From positions 62,001 to 126,000 of the forward strand of contig NZ_SELP01000004.1 of the NCBI RefSeq assembly GCF_004145845.1: a stretch of DNA of 64,000 bases, in the 5' to 3' direction. This DNA comes from Loktanella sp. IMCC34160 (lineage in GTDB: Bacteria > Pseudomonadota > Alphaproteobacteria > Rhodobacterales > Rhodobacteraceae). Within the stretch, counting starts at the first letter, position 1. Each line of letters starts with the position of its first letter. This document shows positions 8,076-17,955 of this stretch, one piece after another. Made by a program: the position numbers and the translations under genes. The notes beneath the pieces were generated by a model. The model was given only the letters and a program-made list of their open reading frames with translations. It was not told the DNA's origin and ran no database searches.

Positions 8076-8100
8076 ATCCCTAGAACCACCGTCCCTAGAA
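8071..8100. repeat. 15-bp tandem duplication at the REP junction
   Basis: Two adjacent 15-base units, CCACC(A/G)TCCCTAGAA, at 8071-8085 and 8086-8100, followed by a partial third copy. The first CCACC is the end of the REP palindrome. The second unit contains the stop codon (TAG on the minus strand at 8095-8097) and last codons of the glycosyltransferase-like gene, so the duplication copies the 3' end of that gene into the REP junction. Confidence 0.85.
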
Positions 8101-8973
8101 CCACTGTCCTGGCTCCATTAGCCCCAGATCCAAAAGCTGCTGCGAATGCCATGTGAACGTGGCGGAGTTATGCCAGCGGAATGTCTGGATGTCATAGGTC
8201 GATCCGGGGTTCCGCTTCAGCGCCTTGGCCGTCCGGAAGGAACAGACCGCCGCCGTCAGGTTATGGTGCCAGGGACAGGCGTAGGTATTGTATTCCTCGT
8301 CGTTGAACGTGTGGTTGGGCAGGATGCGCAGCCCCGGCTTGGACCGGAACAGTGACACCCTGTCGATCCGCCGCCGCGGGGCCGGGATATGTTCCTCGAA
8401 CCGCCAGCGCAGACCACCGAAGAAATCCAACTGCCGTTCTTTCGGGTGATTGTGGTTTGCGGGGTCAGGCCGGGCCAGCGCGTAGTAGCCCGATTTGTCC
8501 AGATAGGCATCGTCAAGACAGACTGCGGAAGGGTTGCTGTCGAGATCCCCGGCATAGAGGTCGACCACATAGGTCAGAACCGTATCCCGCCGCTCTTCGG
8601 TGTTGAAGGCAAGCATCTCTGCGATGTTGCGATGTTCGCAAAACGGGTGAAACAGGTATTCGGCGTTGTAGCTGTAGTAGAGCCACGTTCCCCTCGGTGC
8701 CGCTTCGATGCAACCGTTGATCACGGCCTCCATCGCGCCCTCTGCGGAGAGATCGTGATCGACCCGCACCACCAGTTCCTCCATCCCCTTCGGGAAGGGG
8801 ATGTCCGGCGATCCGAAGGCGATCACTTTCTTGAAGCCCGCGTCGATATTGTGGCGCAGGGTCGATGCAATCTCGACCCCGTCTTCGATCAGCAACAGCG
8901 CGACCGGCCCCTTCGCCAACGCGACCTTGCCCAATCGCAGAAAGGAGGTGAGGCTCGAATAATGCTCTGCCAT
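8095..8973 (-). CDS. glycosyltransferase family 2-like protein, function unassigned
   Basis: A 292-residue cytosolic protein. The segment G-P-V-A-L-L-L-I-E-D followed by L-R-H-N near residues 22-40 resembles the nucleotide-binding start of a GT-A fold, and D-L-D-S-N-P plus the L-D-F-F-G-G-L-R-W-R-F-E-E-H block suit a putative glycosyltransferase of the GT2_4 type. No substrate can be named. The W- and H-rich C-terminus (T-F-T-W-H-S-Q-Q-L-L-D-L-G-L-M) is very regular and suggests a conserved family of Rhodobacterales. The ATG at 8973 is chosen over a longer reading; the gene is divergent from miaB with 130 bases between starts. Confidence 0.55.
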   Translation of the reverse strand: MAEHYSSLTSFLRLGKVALAKGPVALLLIEDGVEIASTLRHNIDAGFKKVIAFGSPDIPFPKGMEELVVRVDHDLSAEGAMEAVINGCIEAAPRGTWLYYSYNAEYLFHPFCEHRNIAEMLAFNTEERRDTVLTYVVDLYAGDLDSNPSAVCLDDAYLDKSGYYALARPDPANHNHPKERQLDFFGGLRWRFEEHIPAPRRRIDRVSLFRSKPGLRILPNHTFNDEEYNTYACPWHHNLTAAVCSFRTAKALKRNPGSTYDIQTFRWHNSATFTWHSQQLLDLGLMEPGQWF

Positions 8974-9103
8974 GTTTACCCTTCCGAATGGACCCGCCCG
9001 ACACTGCCGCAAGTTCCGTTAAAACCGGGTGCATTGCAAGACTGGGGCGCCCGCGCTAGGTAGGCGCGATCCAAGCCACGCCTGCCAATGCGGAACCTGC
9101 CCG

Positions 9104-10441
9104 ATGTCCGATCCCAAGACCGACGCGCCAAAGAAGCTGTTCATCAAGACCTACGGGTGCCAGATGAACGTCTACGACAGCGAACGCATGGCCGAGGCGC
9201 TGGGCGGCAAGGGCTATGTTGAAACGGCGACGCCGGAAGATGCGGACATGATCCTGCTGAACACCTGCCACATCCGGGAAAAGGCCGCCGAAAAGGTCTA
9301 TTCCGAACTGGGCCGGTTGAAGCCGCTGAAAGATGCAAAGCCGGAGCTGAAGATCGGTGTCGCGGGCTGCGTCGCGCAGGCCGAGGGCGAAGAGATCATG
9401 CTGCGTCAGCCGATGGTCGATCTTGTGGTTGGCCCGCAGTCCTATCACCGGCTTCCCGCCCTGGAAGAGGCGGCGGGAAAGGGGGCAAAGGTCCTCGACA
9501 CGGAATTTCCCGAGGAAGACAAATTCGAAACCCTGAAATCCCGCCCCAAAGCCAAGCGCGGCCCGACCGCCTTTCTGACGGTGCAGGAAGGTTGCGATAA
9601 ATTCTGTTCCTTCTGCGTGGTCCCCTATACCCGTGGGGCCGAGGTCAGCCGCCCGGCGGACCGGATCCTGCGCGAGGCGCGCGAACTGGTCGAGGCGGGG
9701 GTGCGCGAGATTACACTGCTGGGCCAAAACGTGAATGCCTATCACGGGCATGAAAAGGGTCTGGCCGGGCTGATCTGGGCGCTGTCGGATATCGACGGGC
9801 TGGACCGCATCCGGTTCACCACCTCGCACCCCAACGACATGGACGACGCGCTGATCGAGGCGCACGGCACCTGCGACAAGCTGATGCCCTACCTGCATCT
9901 GCCGGTGCAGTCCGGGTCGGACCGGATTCTCAAGGCGATGAACCGCAAACACACCGCCGAAAGCTATCTGAAGCTGATCGAACGCATCCGGGCCGCCCGT
10001 CCCGATCTACACCTGTCGGGGGATTTCATCGTCGGCTTCCCGGGTGAGACGGATGCGGATTTCGACGACACGCTGGCGATCGTGCGCGACGCGGGCTATG
10101 GCACCGCGTTCTCGTTCAAATATTCGGCCCGCCCCGGAACCCCCGCGGCCGAAAAGGTGACCAAGATGGTCGACCCCGAGGTCGCCTCGGATCGGCTGGC
10201 CCGGTTGCAGGCGCTGATCACCCAACAGCAGCGCGCGCTTCAGGACAGCATGGTCGGGCGCGAGGTGTCTGTCCTGTTCGAAAAGGAAGGCCGCCTGCCG
10301 GGCCAGATGGTTGGAAAATCAGAATATCTGCACGCCGTCCACGCGCTTGCCCCGGCGGACCTGCGGGGACAGATTGCGCGGGTCAGAATCAAAGACAGCG
10401 GGCCGAACTCGCTTGCTGGGGAACTGATCGGCCAGAGCTGA
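9104..10441 (+). CDS. miaB: tRNA-2-methylthio-N6-dimethylallyladenosine synthase
   Basis: A 445-residue radical-SAM methylthiotransferase acting on A37 of tRNAs that read UNN codons. The N-terminal UPF0004 domain shows C-Q-M-N with further Cys in N-T-C-H and A-G-C-V, which bind the auxiliary cluster. The radical-SAM motif is C-D-K-F-C-S-F-C, followed by P-Y-T-R-G, and a C-terminal TRAM domain closes the protein (from about residue 375). The ATG at 9104 ([20 protein letters not shown]) is the natural start. It heads the conserved miaB-phoH-ybeY-corC-lnt neighbourhood, interrupted here by two envelope genes. Confidence 0.96.
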   Translation: MSDPKTDAPKKLFIKTYGCQMNVYDSERMAEALGGKGYVETATPEDADMILLNTCHIREKAAEKVYSELGRLKPLKDAKPELKIGVAGCVAQAEGEEIMLRQPMVDLVVGPQSYHRLPALEEAAGKGAKVLDTEFPEEDKFETLKSRPKAKRGPTAFLTVQEGCDKFCSFCVVPYTRGAEVSRPADRILREARELVEAGVREITLLGQNVNAYHGHEKGLAGLIWALSDIDGLDRIRFTTSHPNDMDDALIEAHGTCDKLMPYLHLPVQSGSDRILKAMNRKHTAESYLKLIERIRAARPDLHLSGDFIVGFPGETDADFDDTLAIVRDAGYGTAFSFKYSARPGTPAAEKVTKMVDPEVASDRLARLQALITQQQRALQDSMVGREVSVLFEKEGRLPGQMVGKSEYLHAVHALAPADLRGQIARVRIKDSGPNSLAGELIGQS

Positions 10442-10646
10442 GGCCAGCGGGCCATCTGAGAACCCGTCTGGATTTCGCACGGGGACACGGAACAATCGCC
10501 GCAATTCGGCGGCACTGTTCTGCAATCGAATACAATATATACCCTTTTGAGCTTCCCATATCCCCCAAATTTGGTAAGATTATGACGGGAGTTGAAGTGC
10601 GCGGCTTGAGCAATCCGGTCGCGCTGGAAGCGTAAAGGGCATTTCT

Positions 10647-11234
10647 GTGGCAAGCGAAATCAAGAAAACCGCACGTATGACCTTCGGAGCAATCACAGCG
10701 GCTGCGCTGGGTCTGGCCTTGGTCGCGGGTGCGGCAACAGCGCAGGACAGCCGGGTTGTTCAGGGTGAACGGTATATTCCGGGGATCTGGATCGATCCGG
10801 ATGGGTGTGAGCATTGGGTGATGGATGACGGGGCCGAGGGCTATATGTCGCCACACCGGACCCGCGATGGCCGCCCGGTCTGCCACCGGTCCGAGATTTG
10901 CGGCGTGATCCCGACGGACCAGCTGTTCGCGACGGACCGCCACAACATCAACGCAGCGAACCGGCAGCGCCTGACGCAGTTCTTCCAGCAGTCGATGGCG
11001 AATGGCACCTTTGCCTTCTTGATCTACGGCCACACCGACAGCCGCGCTTCGGATGAATACAACATGCGCCTGTCCGCGAACCGGGCCAACGCGGTTGCAC
11101 AGGTTGCGGCAGGCGCCGGGGCCCGCGTCGCGGATGTGCGCGGCTTTGGCGAACGCAGCCCGCGCGCGCCGAACGACACCCCCGAAGGCGGAATGGCTCA
11201 GAACCGCCGCGTCGAAATCTACTGCCTGAAGTGA
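10647..11234 (+). CDS. OmpA-family cell-envelope protein with an added Cys module
   Basis: A 195-residue exported protein. A signal peptide (1-32, cleavage after A-T-A) is followed by a 34-residue module, G46-C79, with G-I-W, D-P-x-G-C, H-W, D-D-G and D-G-x-P-V-C blocks. An OmpA-like peptidoglycan-binding domain follows (about 90-193), with G-H-T-D-S, N-M-R-L-S-x-x-R-A-N-A-V and N-R-R-V-E-I. It probably anchors the outer membrane or periplasm to the cell wall. The start is GTG with AAAGGG upstream; an ATG ten codons later is possible. The stop lies about a dozen bases before the start of a lipoprotein carrying the same module. Confidence 0.82.
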   Translation: MASEIKKTARMTFGAITAAALGLALVAGAATAQDSRVVQGERYIPGIWIDPDGCEHWVMDDGAEGYMSPHRTRDGRPVCHRSEICGVIPTDQLFATDRHNINAANRQRLTQFFQQSMANGTFAFLIYGHTDSRASDEYNMRLSANRANAVAQVAAGAGARVADVRGFGERSPRAPNDTPEGGMAQNRRVEIYCLK

Positions 11235-11245
11235 GGATGAGTGAG

Positions 11246-11587
11246 ATGAACCTAGTAAAGAGCATCGCAATCCTTGCAGCGGCCGGATCCCTGTCCGCCT
11301 GTGTCGGCGCCGAGGGCTTTGAAGGCGGTGGCCTGACGGCCCATGGCACCGTGCCCGCCGACAAGTCGATCGACCGCGGGATCAATGCCCACGACCTGTC
11401 CACGCTGATCGCAGGTATCTGGGTCGACCCGAATGGGTGTGACCACTGGATCATCGACGATGGTGTCGAAGGATACCTGTCCGAGCGTCTGACGCCGGAT
11501 GGTCTTCCGGTCTGTTCGGGCGTGGCCCCGCCGGAAACCGCAACCGGGCCGTTCAAGGACGGCACGCCGATCCCAGACTTCCTGTGA
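11246..11587 (+). CDS. lipoprotein sharing a 34-residue module with the upstream OmpA-like protein
   Basis: A 113-residue predicted lipoprotein. MNLVKS, a short hydrophobic stretch and the lipobox L-S-A-C give lipidated Cys19. Residues 57-90 repeat the module of the neighbouring OmpA-like protein without gaps: 22 of 34 positions are identical, including the two Cys 25 residues apart (C65, C90), which may form a disulphide. No known domain is recognised. ATG codons at 11237 and 11246 are both possible; 11246 gives a standard lipoprotein leader. The pair is followed by a strong intrinsic terminator, so OmpA-like gene and lipoprotein form one unit. Confidence 0.75.
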   Translation: MNLVKSIAILAAAGSLSACVGAEGFEGGGLTAHGTVPADKSIDRGINAHDLSTLIAGIWVDPNGCDHWIIDDGVEGYLSERLTPDGLPVCSGVAPPETATGPFKDGTPIPDFL

Positions 11588-11616
11588 TCGCGCAGCGGAC
11601 ATCACGAATGCCAGAA

Positions 11617-11644
11617 GGGCCGCAGCATCTGCTGCGGCCTTTTT
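11617..11644 (+). terminator. intrinsic terminator after the OmpA/lipoprotein pair
   Basis: A GC-rich stem (GGCCGCAGCA against TGCTGCGGCC, 11618-11639) is followed directly by five T residues. It closes the two-gene unit and separates it from phoH. Confidence 0.9.
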
Positions 11645-11739
11645 CGTCGCAAAGTTGTGACCTGCGCGCGTCATGCCTTGCGCATGGCAAGCCGAATTGC
11701 CACCATCGACCCAAGCCCGCCTAAGAGGAGTCGCGATTT

Positions 11740-12762
11740 TTGGCCACGAGCATCCTGCCCCCGCTTGAAACCAACCCGGAACTTGCCGAAACCCATTTGG
11801 AGTTCCCCGATAATTTCCTGCTGATCGACCTGTGTGGCGAATACGACAGGAACCTGGCCAAGATCGAAAACGACCTGCAAGTGCAGATCCTGCGCCGCGG
11901 CAATCACCTTGCCATCGTCGGAGAGGAAGCCCCCCGCAAGGCTGCCAGCGACGTGCTTCAGGCCCTTTATGGTCGGCTGGAATCCGGGCGCAGCGTAGAA
12001 CTGGCCGATGTGGATCGCGAGTTGCGCATGGGGTCGTCCGAAGCCGATACCGGCACGCTTGCGGGCGACCAGATGGAGATGTTCGGCAAAGGCCCGGTCG
12101 AGATCAAGACCCGCCGCAAGCTGGTGGAGCCGCGCACCGATGCGCAGAAGGCCTATGTCCGCAACCTGTTCAATCACGAGATGGCCTTTGGCATCGGCCC
12201 GGCCGGGACGGGCAAGACCTATCTGGCCGTCGCCGTGGGCGTGAACCTGTTCATCGAAGGCAAGGTCGACCGGATCATCCTGTCCCGCCCCGCGGTCGAG
12301 GCCGGGGAAAAGCTCGGCTATTTGCCCGGTGACATGAAGGACAAGGTCGATCCCTTCATGCAGCCGCTGTACGACGCGTTGAACGACTTCCTTCCGGGCA
12401 AGCAGACCGCCAAGCTGATCGAGGAAAAGCGCATTGAAATTGCGCCCTTGGCCTTCATGCGGGGTCGGACCCTGGCGAATGCCTTTGTCGTGCTGGACGA
12501 GGCGCAGAACGCCACCACCATGCAGATGAAGATGTTCCTGACCCGGCTTGGCGAAGGCAGCCGCATGGTCATCACCGGCGACCGCAGTCAGGTGGACCTG
12601 CCCCGGGGCCAGACATCGGGCCTTGCCGATGCAGAACGGCTTCTGAAGGGGATCGACAAGATCAGCTTCAATTATTTCACGGCCAAGGACGTGGTCCGCC
12701 ACCCGCTGGTCGCCGCGATCATCGAAGCCTACGACAGGGCGGACAACGGCGGCGTGTTGTGA
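11740..12762 (+). CDS. PhoH-like ATPase
   Basis: A 340-residue PhoH-family P-loop ATPase, thought to be an RNA helicase or nuclease-associated ATPase working with YbeY. Walker A is G-I-G-P-A-G-T-G-K-T (151-160) and Walker B is V-V-L-D-E-A-Q-N-A. An N-terminal nucleic-acid binding region precedes the ATPase. The start is TTG at 11740, chosen because an excellent ribosome-binding site (AAGAGGAG) lies about nine bases upstream and no suitable ATG is near. Its stop overlaps the GTG start of ybeY. Confidence 0.92.
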   Translation: MATSILPPLETNPELAETHLEFPDNFLLIDLCGEYDRNLAKIENDLQVQILRRGNHLAIVGEEAPRKAASDVLQALYGRLESGRSVELADVDRELRMGSSEADTGTLAGDQMEMFGKGPVEIKTRRKLVEPRTDAQKAYVRNLFNHEMAFGIGPAGTGKTYLAVAVGVNLFIEGKVDRIILSRPAVEAGEKLGYLPGDMKDKVDPFMQPLYDALNDFLPGKQTAKLIEEKRIEIAPLAFMRGRTLANAFVVLDEAQNATTMQMKMFLTRLGEGSRMVITGDRSQVDLPRGQTSGLADAERLLKGIDKISFNYFTAKDVVRHPLVAAIIEAYDRADNGGVL

Positions 12763-13268
12763 CTGCCGACATCAGTATCGACATCGCCGATCCCCGCTGG
12801 GCTGATGTTGGATTCGACGATCTTGTTGCTACCGCGACCGAGGCGGTTCTGGATCACCTTGGCCTGAGCGACGACTGCGAGTTGTCGGTTCTGGCCTGTG
12901 ACGATGCCCGGATCGCCGGGTTGAATACCGAATTCCGGGGCAAAGCGGTTCCGACCAACGTGCTGTCCTGGCCGGCCGAGGAACGTGGCGCCGATGCCCC
13001 CGGCGCCCGGCCGGACCTGCCCGAGCCCGATATGTTCGGCACGGTTGAACTGGGCGATATTGCGATTTCCTATGATACTTGCGCCCGCGAAGCCGCCGAG
13101 GCGGGCAAGCCACTGGCCGATCACACCACGCATCTTGTCGTTCACGGGGTGTTACATCTTCTGGGCTACGATCACATCCGTGACCCGGATGCCACCCTTA
13201 TGGAAGGTTTAGAGGTGGAGATACTTGGCAAACTGGGGGTCCCGGACCCATATTACCGGGAAGACTGA
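12759..13268 (+). CDS. ybeY: endoribonuclease YbeY
   Basis: A 169-residue single-strand endoribonuclease for 16S rRNA 3' maturation and ribosome quality control. The zinc motif H-G-V-L-H-L-L-G-Y-D-H is present near residues 128-138, and the preceding L-G-D-I-A-I-S segment is the standard core. The GTG start overlaps the phoH stop (GTGA), a translational coupling seen widely for this pair. Length is slightly above the usual 150-160 because of a D/P-rich loop (about 75-92). Confidence 0.95.
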   Translation: MTADISIDIADPRWADVGFDDLVATATEAVLDHLGLSDDCELSVLACDDARIAGLNTEFRGKAVPTNVLSWPAEERGADAPGARPDLPEPDMFGTVELGDIAISYDTCAREAAEAGKPLADHTTHLVVHGVLHLLGYDHIRDPDATLMEGLEVEILGKLGVPDPYYRED

Positions 13269-13308
13269 AGGCGCCGGGCAGATCCGCGCGCCATGGATAC
13301 AGGAGAAG

Positions 13309-14217
13309 ATGGGCGATACCGCAGACGGGTCCTCTAGCGCAGCGCATGGCGCGCAACCGGACCAGACAGAGACGACCGAGGCCCAGAGTAATCAGGGCAA
13401 GGGCTTCTTCAGCCGCATTTTCGATGCCTTGACCCCGGTCGAGGACGACAGCGATCCGCACAACGAGACACAGTCCCGCGCCCCCGCGAACGGCAGCCCC
13501 GTTCCGGGAATGCTGAACCTGCGCCGTATGCGGGTCGAGGATGTGGCGATCCCCAAGGCGGAAATCGTGGCCGTTTCGGTGACCATTTCGAAGGATGAAC
13601 TGGTCGAGGTCTTCCGCGAAAGCGGGCTGACCCGGATCCCGGTCTATGAAGGAACGCTCGACACCCCGATCGGGATTGCCAACCTGAAGGACTTCGCGCT
13701 GCGTTACGGGTTCAACGGCGACACCTCTGAATTCGACATGCGCGCGATGCTGCGCCCGCTTCTCTACGTGCCCCCGTCCATGCCCATCGGCATCCTGCTG
13801 CAAAAAATGCAGGCCGAGCGGATCCACATGGCCCTTGTGATCGACGAATACGGCGGCACCGACGGTCTGCTGACCATCGAAGACCTGATCGAACAGGTCG
13901 TGGGCGAGATCGAAGACGAACATGACGTGGACGAAGCCGAAAGTTTCTCTTGCGAGAAACCGGGCGTCTACATGGCGCAGGCCCGCACCCCGCTGGAGGA
14001 GTTCGAGGCCGAGATCGGGATGCCGCTGACCGAGCATGAAGAGATCGACGGTGAAGAGGTCGACACGCTTGGCGGCCTTGTCTTCATGCTATCCGGCCAT
14101 GTCCCCGCGCGGGGCGAGGTGATCCGCCATCCATCCGGCCCGGAATTCGAAGTGGTCGAGGCCGACCCCCGCCGGATCAAGCGGTTGCGAGTCCGCCTGC
14201 CACATGCTGCCGAATAG
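13309..14217 (+). CDS. CorC/HlyC family CBS-domain protein
   Basis: A 302-residue cytosolic protein with a Ser/Gln/Asp-rich N-terminus (1-60), a tandem CBS-domain pair (about 67-190, with I-P-V-Y and E-Y-G-G-T-D-G-L-L-T-I-E-D-L-I-E) and a C-terminal CorC/HlyC transporter-associated domain (about 205-298). The DUF21 membrane domain of larger relatives is absent, as in CorC, associated with Mg/Co homeostasis. The ATG at 13309 has AGGAGA seven bases upstream and fits better than an earlier in-frame ATG inside ybeY. The last 14 bases overlap lnt. Confidence 0.9.
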   Translation: MGDTADGSSSAAHGAQPDQTETTEAQSNQGKGFFSRIFDALTPVEDDSDPHNETQSRAPANGSPVPGMLNLRRMRVEDVAIPKAEIVAVSVTISKDELVEVFRESGLTRIPVYEGTLDTPIGIANLKDFALRYGFNGDTSEFDMRAMLRPLLYVPPSMPIGILLQKMQAERIHMALVIDEYGGTDGLLTIEDLIEQVVGEIEDEHDVDEAESFSCEKPGVYMAQARTPLEEFEAEIGMPLTEHEEIDGEEVDTLGGLVFMLSGHVPARGEVIRHPSGPEFEVVEADPRRIKRLRVRLPHAAE

Positions 14218-15700
14218 CGGCTGGCGCAGGCTGGCCGCATTTGCTGTCCTTGGCGCGGTCGCGGCATTGGGGCAGGCCCCGTGGGGGCTGTGGTGGCTGA
14301 CCCTGCCGGCGCTGGCTGCCGCAGTGGTCTGGATGCGCCCCACGGGACGGGGCGCGGCCTGGGACGGTTGGGCGCTGGGCACCGGATATTTCGGGACCGC
14401 GCTGCATTGGATCGTTTTCCCCTTCTTCGTTGAACCCGACATCCACGGCTGGATGGCCCCTTTTGCCGTGGTGTTCATGGCGGCGGGGCTGGCCCTGTTC
14501 TGGGCGCTGGCCTGCGGGATCACAGCCCGGTTCCGGCTGGGCCGGGCCGGGGTCCTCGTGCTGCTGGCCGGGGCCGAGGTCTGCCGCGCCTATATTTTCA
14601 CCGGCTTTCCCTGGGCGAATATCGGGCACATCTGGATTGAGACGCCTCTGGCCCAACTGGCCGCCATTGCCGGGCCGCATGGGCTGATCCTGTTGACCAC
14701 GCTGCTGGTCTGGGGGCTGACCGCGCTTTGGGATGGCAGGCGGGTCATAGGTGGTGCAGTCGTCCTAAGCGGGGCTGTTGCCGCATTTGCCCTATCGCCC
14801 GGCGCCGCGCCCGCGCCGGACGCGGGTGCGCCCGTGGTGCGGCTGGTACAACCCAACGCACCACAGGACGAAAAATGGGACCCGGACCGGGTGCCGGTCT
14901 TCTACAACCGCCTGATCACCGCAACGGCGCAGGGGCAGCCGCCCGCGCTGGTCGTCTGGCCGGAAACCGCGATCCCCTACCTGATGGAATATGCCGACCC
15001 GATCTTTGACGAAGTGGGCGAGGCGGCCCGCGGTGCCCCCGTCATCCTTGGCCTGAACCGGCGCGACCAAAGCCGGTACTACAACGCCCTTGCGGTGCTG
15101 GGGTTGGGGGGCGAGGTCCGGTCGATCTATGACAAGCGCCACCTTGTGCCCTTCGGCGAATACATCCCCTTCGGAGAGGTGATCGGACGGTTCGGGTTGC
15201 GCGGACTGGCCGCGTCGGAAGGGGGCGGGTTCTCAAAAGGCCAGGGGGTGCCGCGTATTCTGCTGCCGGGATTGGGGCAGGCAGTTCCGCTGATCTGCTA
15301 CGAAGGAATTTTCGCCGAAGAAGTTCGTGCGGCAGTTATCGCGGGCGACCGGCCCCGTCTGTTGGTGCTGATCACCAATGACGCGTGGTTTGGCCCCGGC
15401 ACTGGCCCGCGACAGCATCTGGCACAGGCCCGGCTGCGCGCCATCGAAACGGGCCTCCCGATGGTCCGGGTCGCTAATACCGGCGTCTCGGCGATGATCG
15501 ACGGGCGCGGGCGGATCACCGAAAGCCTGCCGATGAACACGGACGGCTGGACAGATGCCCCTTTGCCCGCCGATCTTGGCCCCACGCCCTATCTGCGCTG
15601 GGGCGACATCCCGGCGCTGTTGTTGCTAATTCTCGCCATTTCCGGGGTCATTTTGGGGCGGCGTCGCTTTTCGATTGACCCTGTTCAAGCCGATCAATAG
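14204..15700 (+). CDS. lnt: apolipoprotein N-acyltransferase
   Basis: A 498-residue inner-membrane enzyme that adds the third acyl chain to lipoproteins. An N-terminal block of about six hydrophobic helices is followed by a periplasmic nitrilase domain. The E-K-C triad is visible in [18 protein letters not shown] and L-I-C-Y-E-G, and a final hydrophobic helix closes the protein (about 465-488). It overlaps corC by 14 bases and is the last gene before the metK riboswitch. Confidence 0.95.
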   Translation: MLPNSGWRRLAAFAVLGAVAALGQAPWGLWWLTLPALAAAVVWMRPTGRGAAWDGWALGTGYFGTALHWIVFPFFVEPDIHGWMAPFAVVFMAAGLALFWALACGITARFRLGRAGVLVLLAGAEVCRAYIFTGFPWANIGHIWIETPLAQLAAIAGPHGLILLTTLLVWGLTALWDGRRVIGGAVVLSGAVAAFALSPGAAPAPDAGAPVVRLVQPNAPQDEKWDPDRVPVFYNRLITATAQGQPPALVVWPETAIPYLMEYADPIFDEVGEAARGAPVILGLNRRDQSRYYNALAVLGLGGEVRSIYDKRHLVPFGEYIPFGEVIGRFGLRGLAASEGGGFSKGQGVPRILLPGLGQAVPLICYEGIFAEEVRAAVIAGDRPRLLVLITNDAWFGPGTGPRQHLAQARLRAIETGLPMVRVANTGVSAMIDGRGRITESLPMNTDGWTDAPLPADLGPTPYLRWGDIPALLLLILAISGVILGRRRFSIDPVQADQ

Positions 15701-15721
15701 CCCTAACTTCCGAACAATATC

Positions 15722-15769
15722 CCCCGTCACAACGGCTTCCTGGCGTGGCGGGAAAAACCCAATGGAGCA
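15722..15769 (+). ncRNA. SAM/SAH riboswitch in the metK leader
   Basis: A compact leader RNA just before the metK start. Stem P1 is formed by CCCGTCAC (15723-15730) and GTGGCGGG (15745-15752), closing a loop AACGGCTTCCTG that contains the conserved C-U-U-C-C. After an A-rich linker comes AATGGAGCA (15761-15769), whose GGAG can pair with the loop as a pseudoknot and is also the ribosome-binding site, 5-8 bases before the ATG. This matches the SAM/SAH riboswitch class described for metK of Rhodobacterales. The expected behaviour is that bound SAM (or SAH) stabilises the pseudoknot and blocks translation. Confidence 0.93.
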
Positions 15770-15774
15770 TCCCC

Positions 15775-16956
<1,182 letters not shown>

Positions 16957-17012
16957 TCCGGCGATCCTGCGGGTGTTCCCGGCCGATGAGTGGTCGGGTC
17001 CGGCAGCCATTG

Positions 17013-17132
17013 GGCCAATCGCCAGATTGGCCACGCGCCGACCGCCCCAATTGGCGGCGCGATCAGCGCCACCCGCGGTCGGCAGGAGCAAAGCGGCACC
17101 TTATCGTGCCAATTGGATAACAAGAGGTGCCG
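17013..17132. repeat. cluster of CCAAT/ATTGG palindromes between metK and the CHMI-like gene
   Basis: A 178-base gap holds a perfect hairpin GGCCAATC-N4-GATTGGCC (17013-17032) and two CCAATTGG palindromes (17047-17054 and 17109-17116). A further inverted repeat, CGGCACC (17094-17100) with GGTGCCG (17126-17132), encloses the last palindrome and covers part of the ribosome-binding site AGAGG of the next gene. Its role as operator or translational hairpin is inference. Confidence 0.5.
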
Positions 17133-17134
17133 AC

Positions 17135-17467
17135 ATGCCCCATGCAGAGCTGAAATATTCGGCTGACCTGAACATCGACGCCCCCGCGGTCTTGCGGGGG
17201 ATCGAACAGCTGATCCTGCGCCATGATGGCGGGGCGGGTGCCTGCAAGGGCCGGGCCTACCCGGCGGCAGCGTTTCACCACACCCATTGCCTGCTGACCC
17301 TGTCAATGCTGACCAAGCCGCACCGCGATCACGCCTTTACCCAAGCCCTGCTGGCCGACCTGCGGGCCGAACTCGGCCGCCATCTGAACCAGCGCTGCGC
17401 CCTGTCTGTCGGGATCCAGTATTCCGACGATGCCTATTGGACCGGAGAGCACATTCCCGACGCCTGA
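17135..17467 (+). CDS. 5-carboxymethyl-2-hydroxymuconate isomerase-like protein
   Basis: A 110-residue member of the tautomerase superfamily (CHMI family). It starts MPHAELKYSADL, so Pro becomes the N-terminal residue after Met removal and would act as the general base; further features are R-G-I-E, F-H-H-T-H-C and a late G-I-Q-Y segment. In the homoprotocatechuate pathway the enzyme isomerises CHM, but no other genes of that pathway are nearby, so the role here is open. The Pro start justifies 17135 over the much longer upstream reading. Confidence 0.78.
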   Translation: MPHAELKYSADLNIDAPAVLRGIEQLILRHDGGAGACKGRAYPAAAFHHTHCLLTLSMLTKPHRDHAFTQALLADLRAELGRHLNQRCALSVGIQYSDDAYWTGEHIPDA

Positions 17468-17524
17468 TCGTTGCGCTGTCACCGGGACGGGCTAGACTGG
17501 CCTGATCTGGGGAAAGGACCGGCG

Positions 17525-17920
17525 ATGATTGAAGGGAAATGCCATTGCGGCGCCGTACAGTGGCGTTTTGACCGCACGCCAGAGGATGCGACTGTCTGCA
17601 ACTGCACTGTCTGCCGTCGCTACGGGGTCATTTGGGCCTATGATTGGGAAGGCGAGGCGATACATACCTCGGGCCCGACCCATCATTACCGTCGGGCCGA
17701 CAGCGGCGATATCGAGTTCCACTTCTGCCCGACATGCGGCTGTGTAAGCTGGTGGCGTGGCCACGAACCGAACAAGGACGGGCGGACCCGGATTGCTGTC
17801 AACCTGAGATTGGCAGAACCGGAAGTGGTTGCCCATATTCCCGTGGATCGATTCGATGGGCTGGTAACGTTCGACGACACCCCGCGCGACGGGCGCTGCG
17901 TTGCCGATTTCTGGGCCTGA
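17525..17920 (+). CDS. GFA-family zinc protein (CENP-V/GFA domain)
   Basis: A 131-residue GFA-fold protein. The zinc ligands are in G-K-C-H-C-G-A-V, C-N-C-T-V-C-R-R and F-C-P-T-C-G-C, which is the full set expected. The family was named for glutathione-dependent formaldehyde-activating enzyme, but most members, this one included, have no proven substrate. The ATG at 17525 has AAAGGA seven bases upstream. It is 57 bases after the CHMI-like gene. Confidence 0.85.
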   Translation: MIEGKCHCGAVQWRFDRTPEDATVCNCTVCRRYGVIWAYDWEGEAIHTSGPTHHYRRADSGDIEFHFCPTCGCVSWWRGHEPNKDGRTRIAVNLRLAEPEVVAHIPVDRFDGLVTFDDTPRDGRCVADFWA

Positions 17921-17955
17921 TGCGGGGGCCGCGCAAACGGCCCCCTCAGGACAGG

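Noticed and set aside
15722-15769. Possible SAM-II riboswitch before metK
   Set aside because: SAM-II is larger and has different conserved loops; the sequence fits the compact SAM/SAH class instead.
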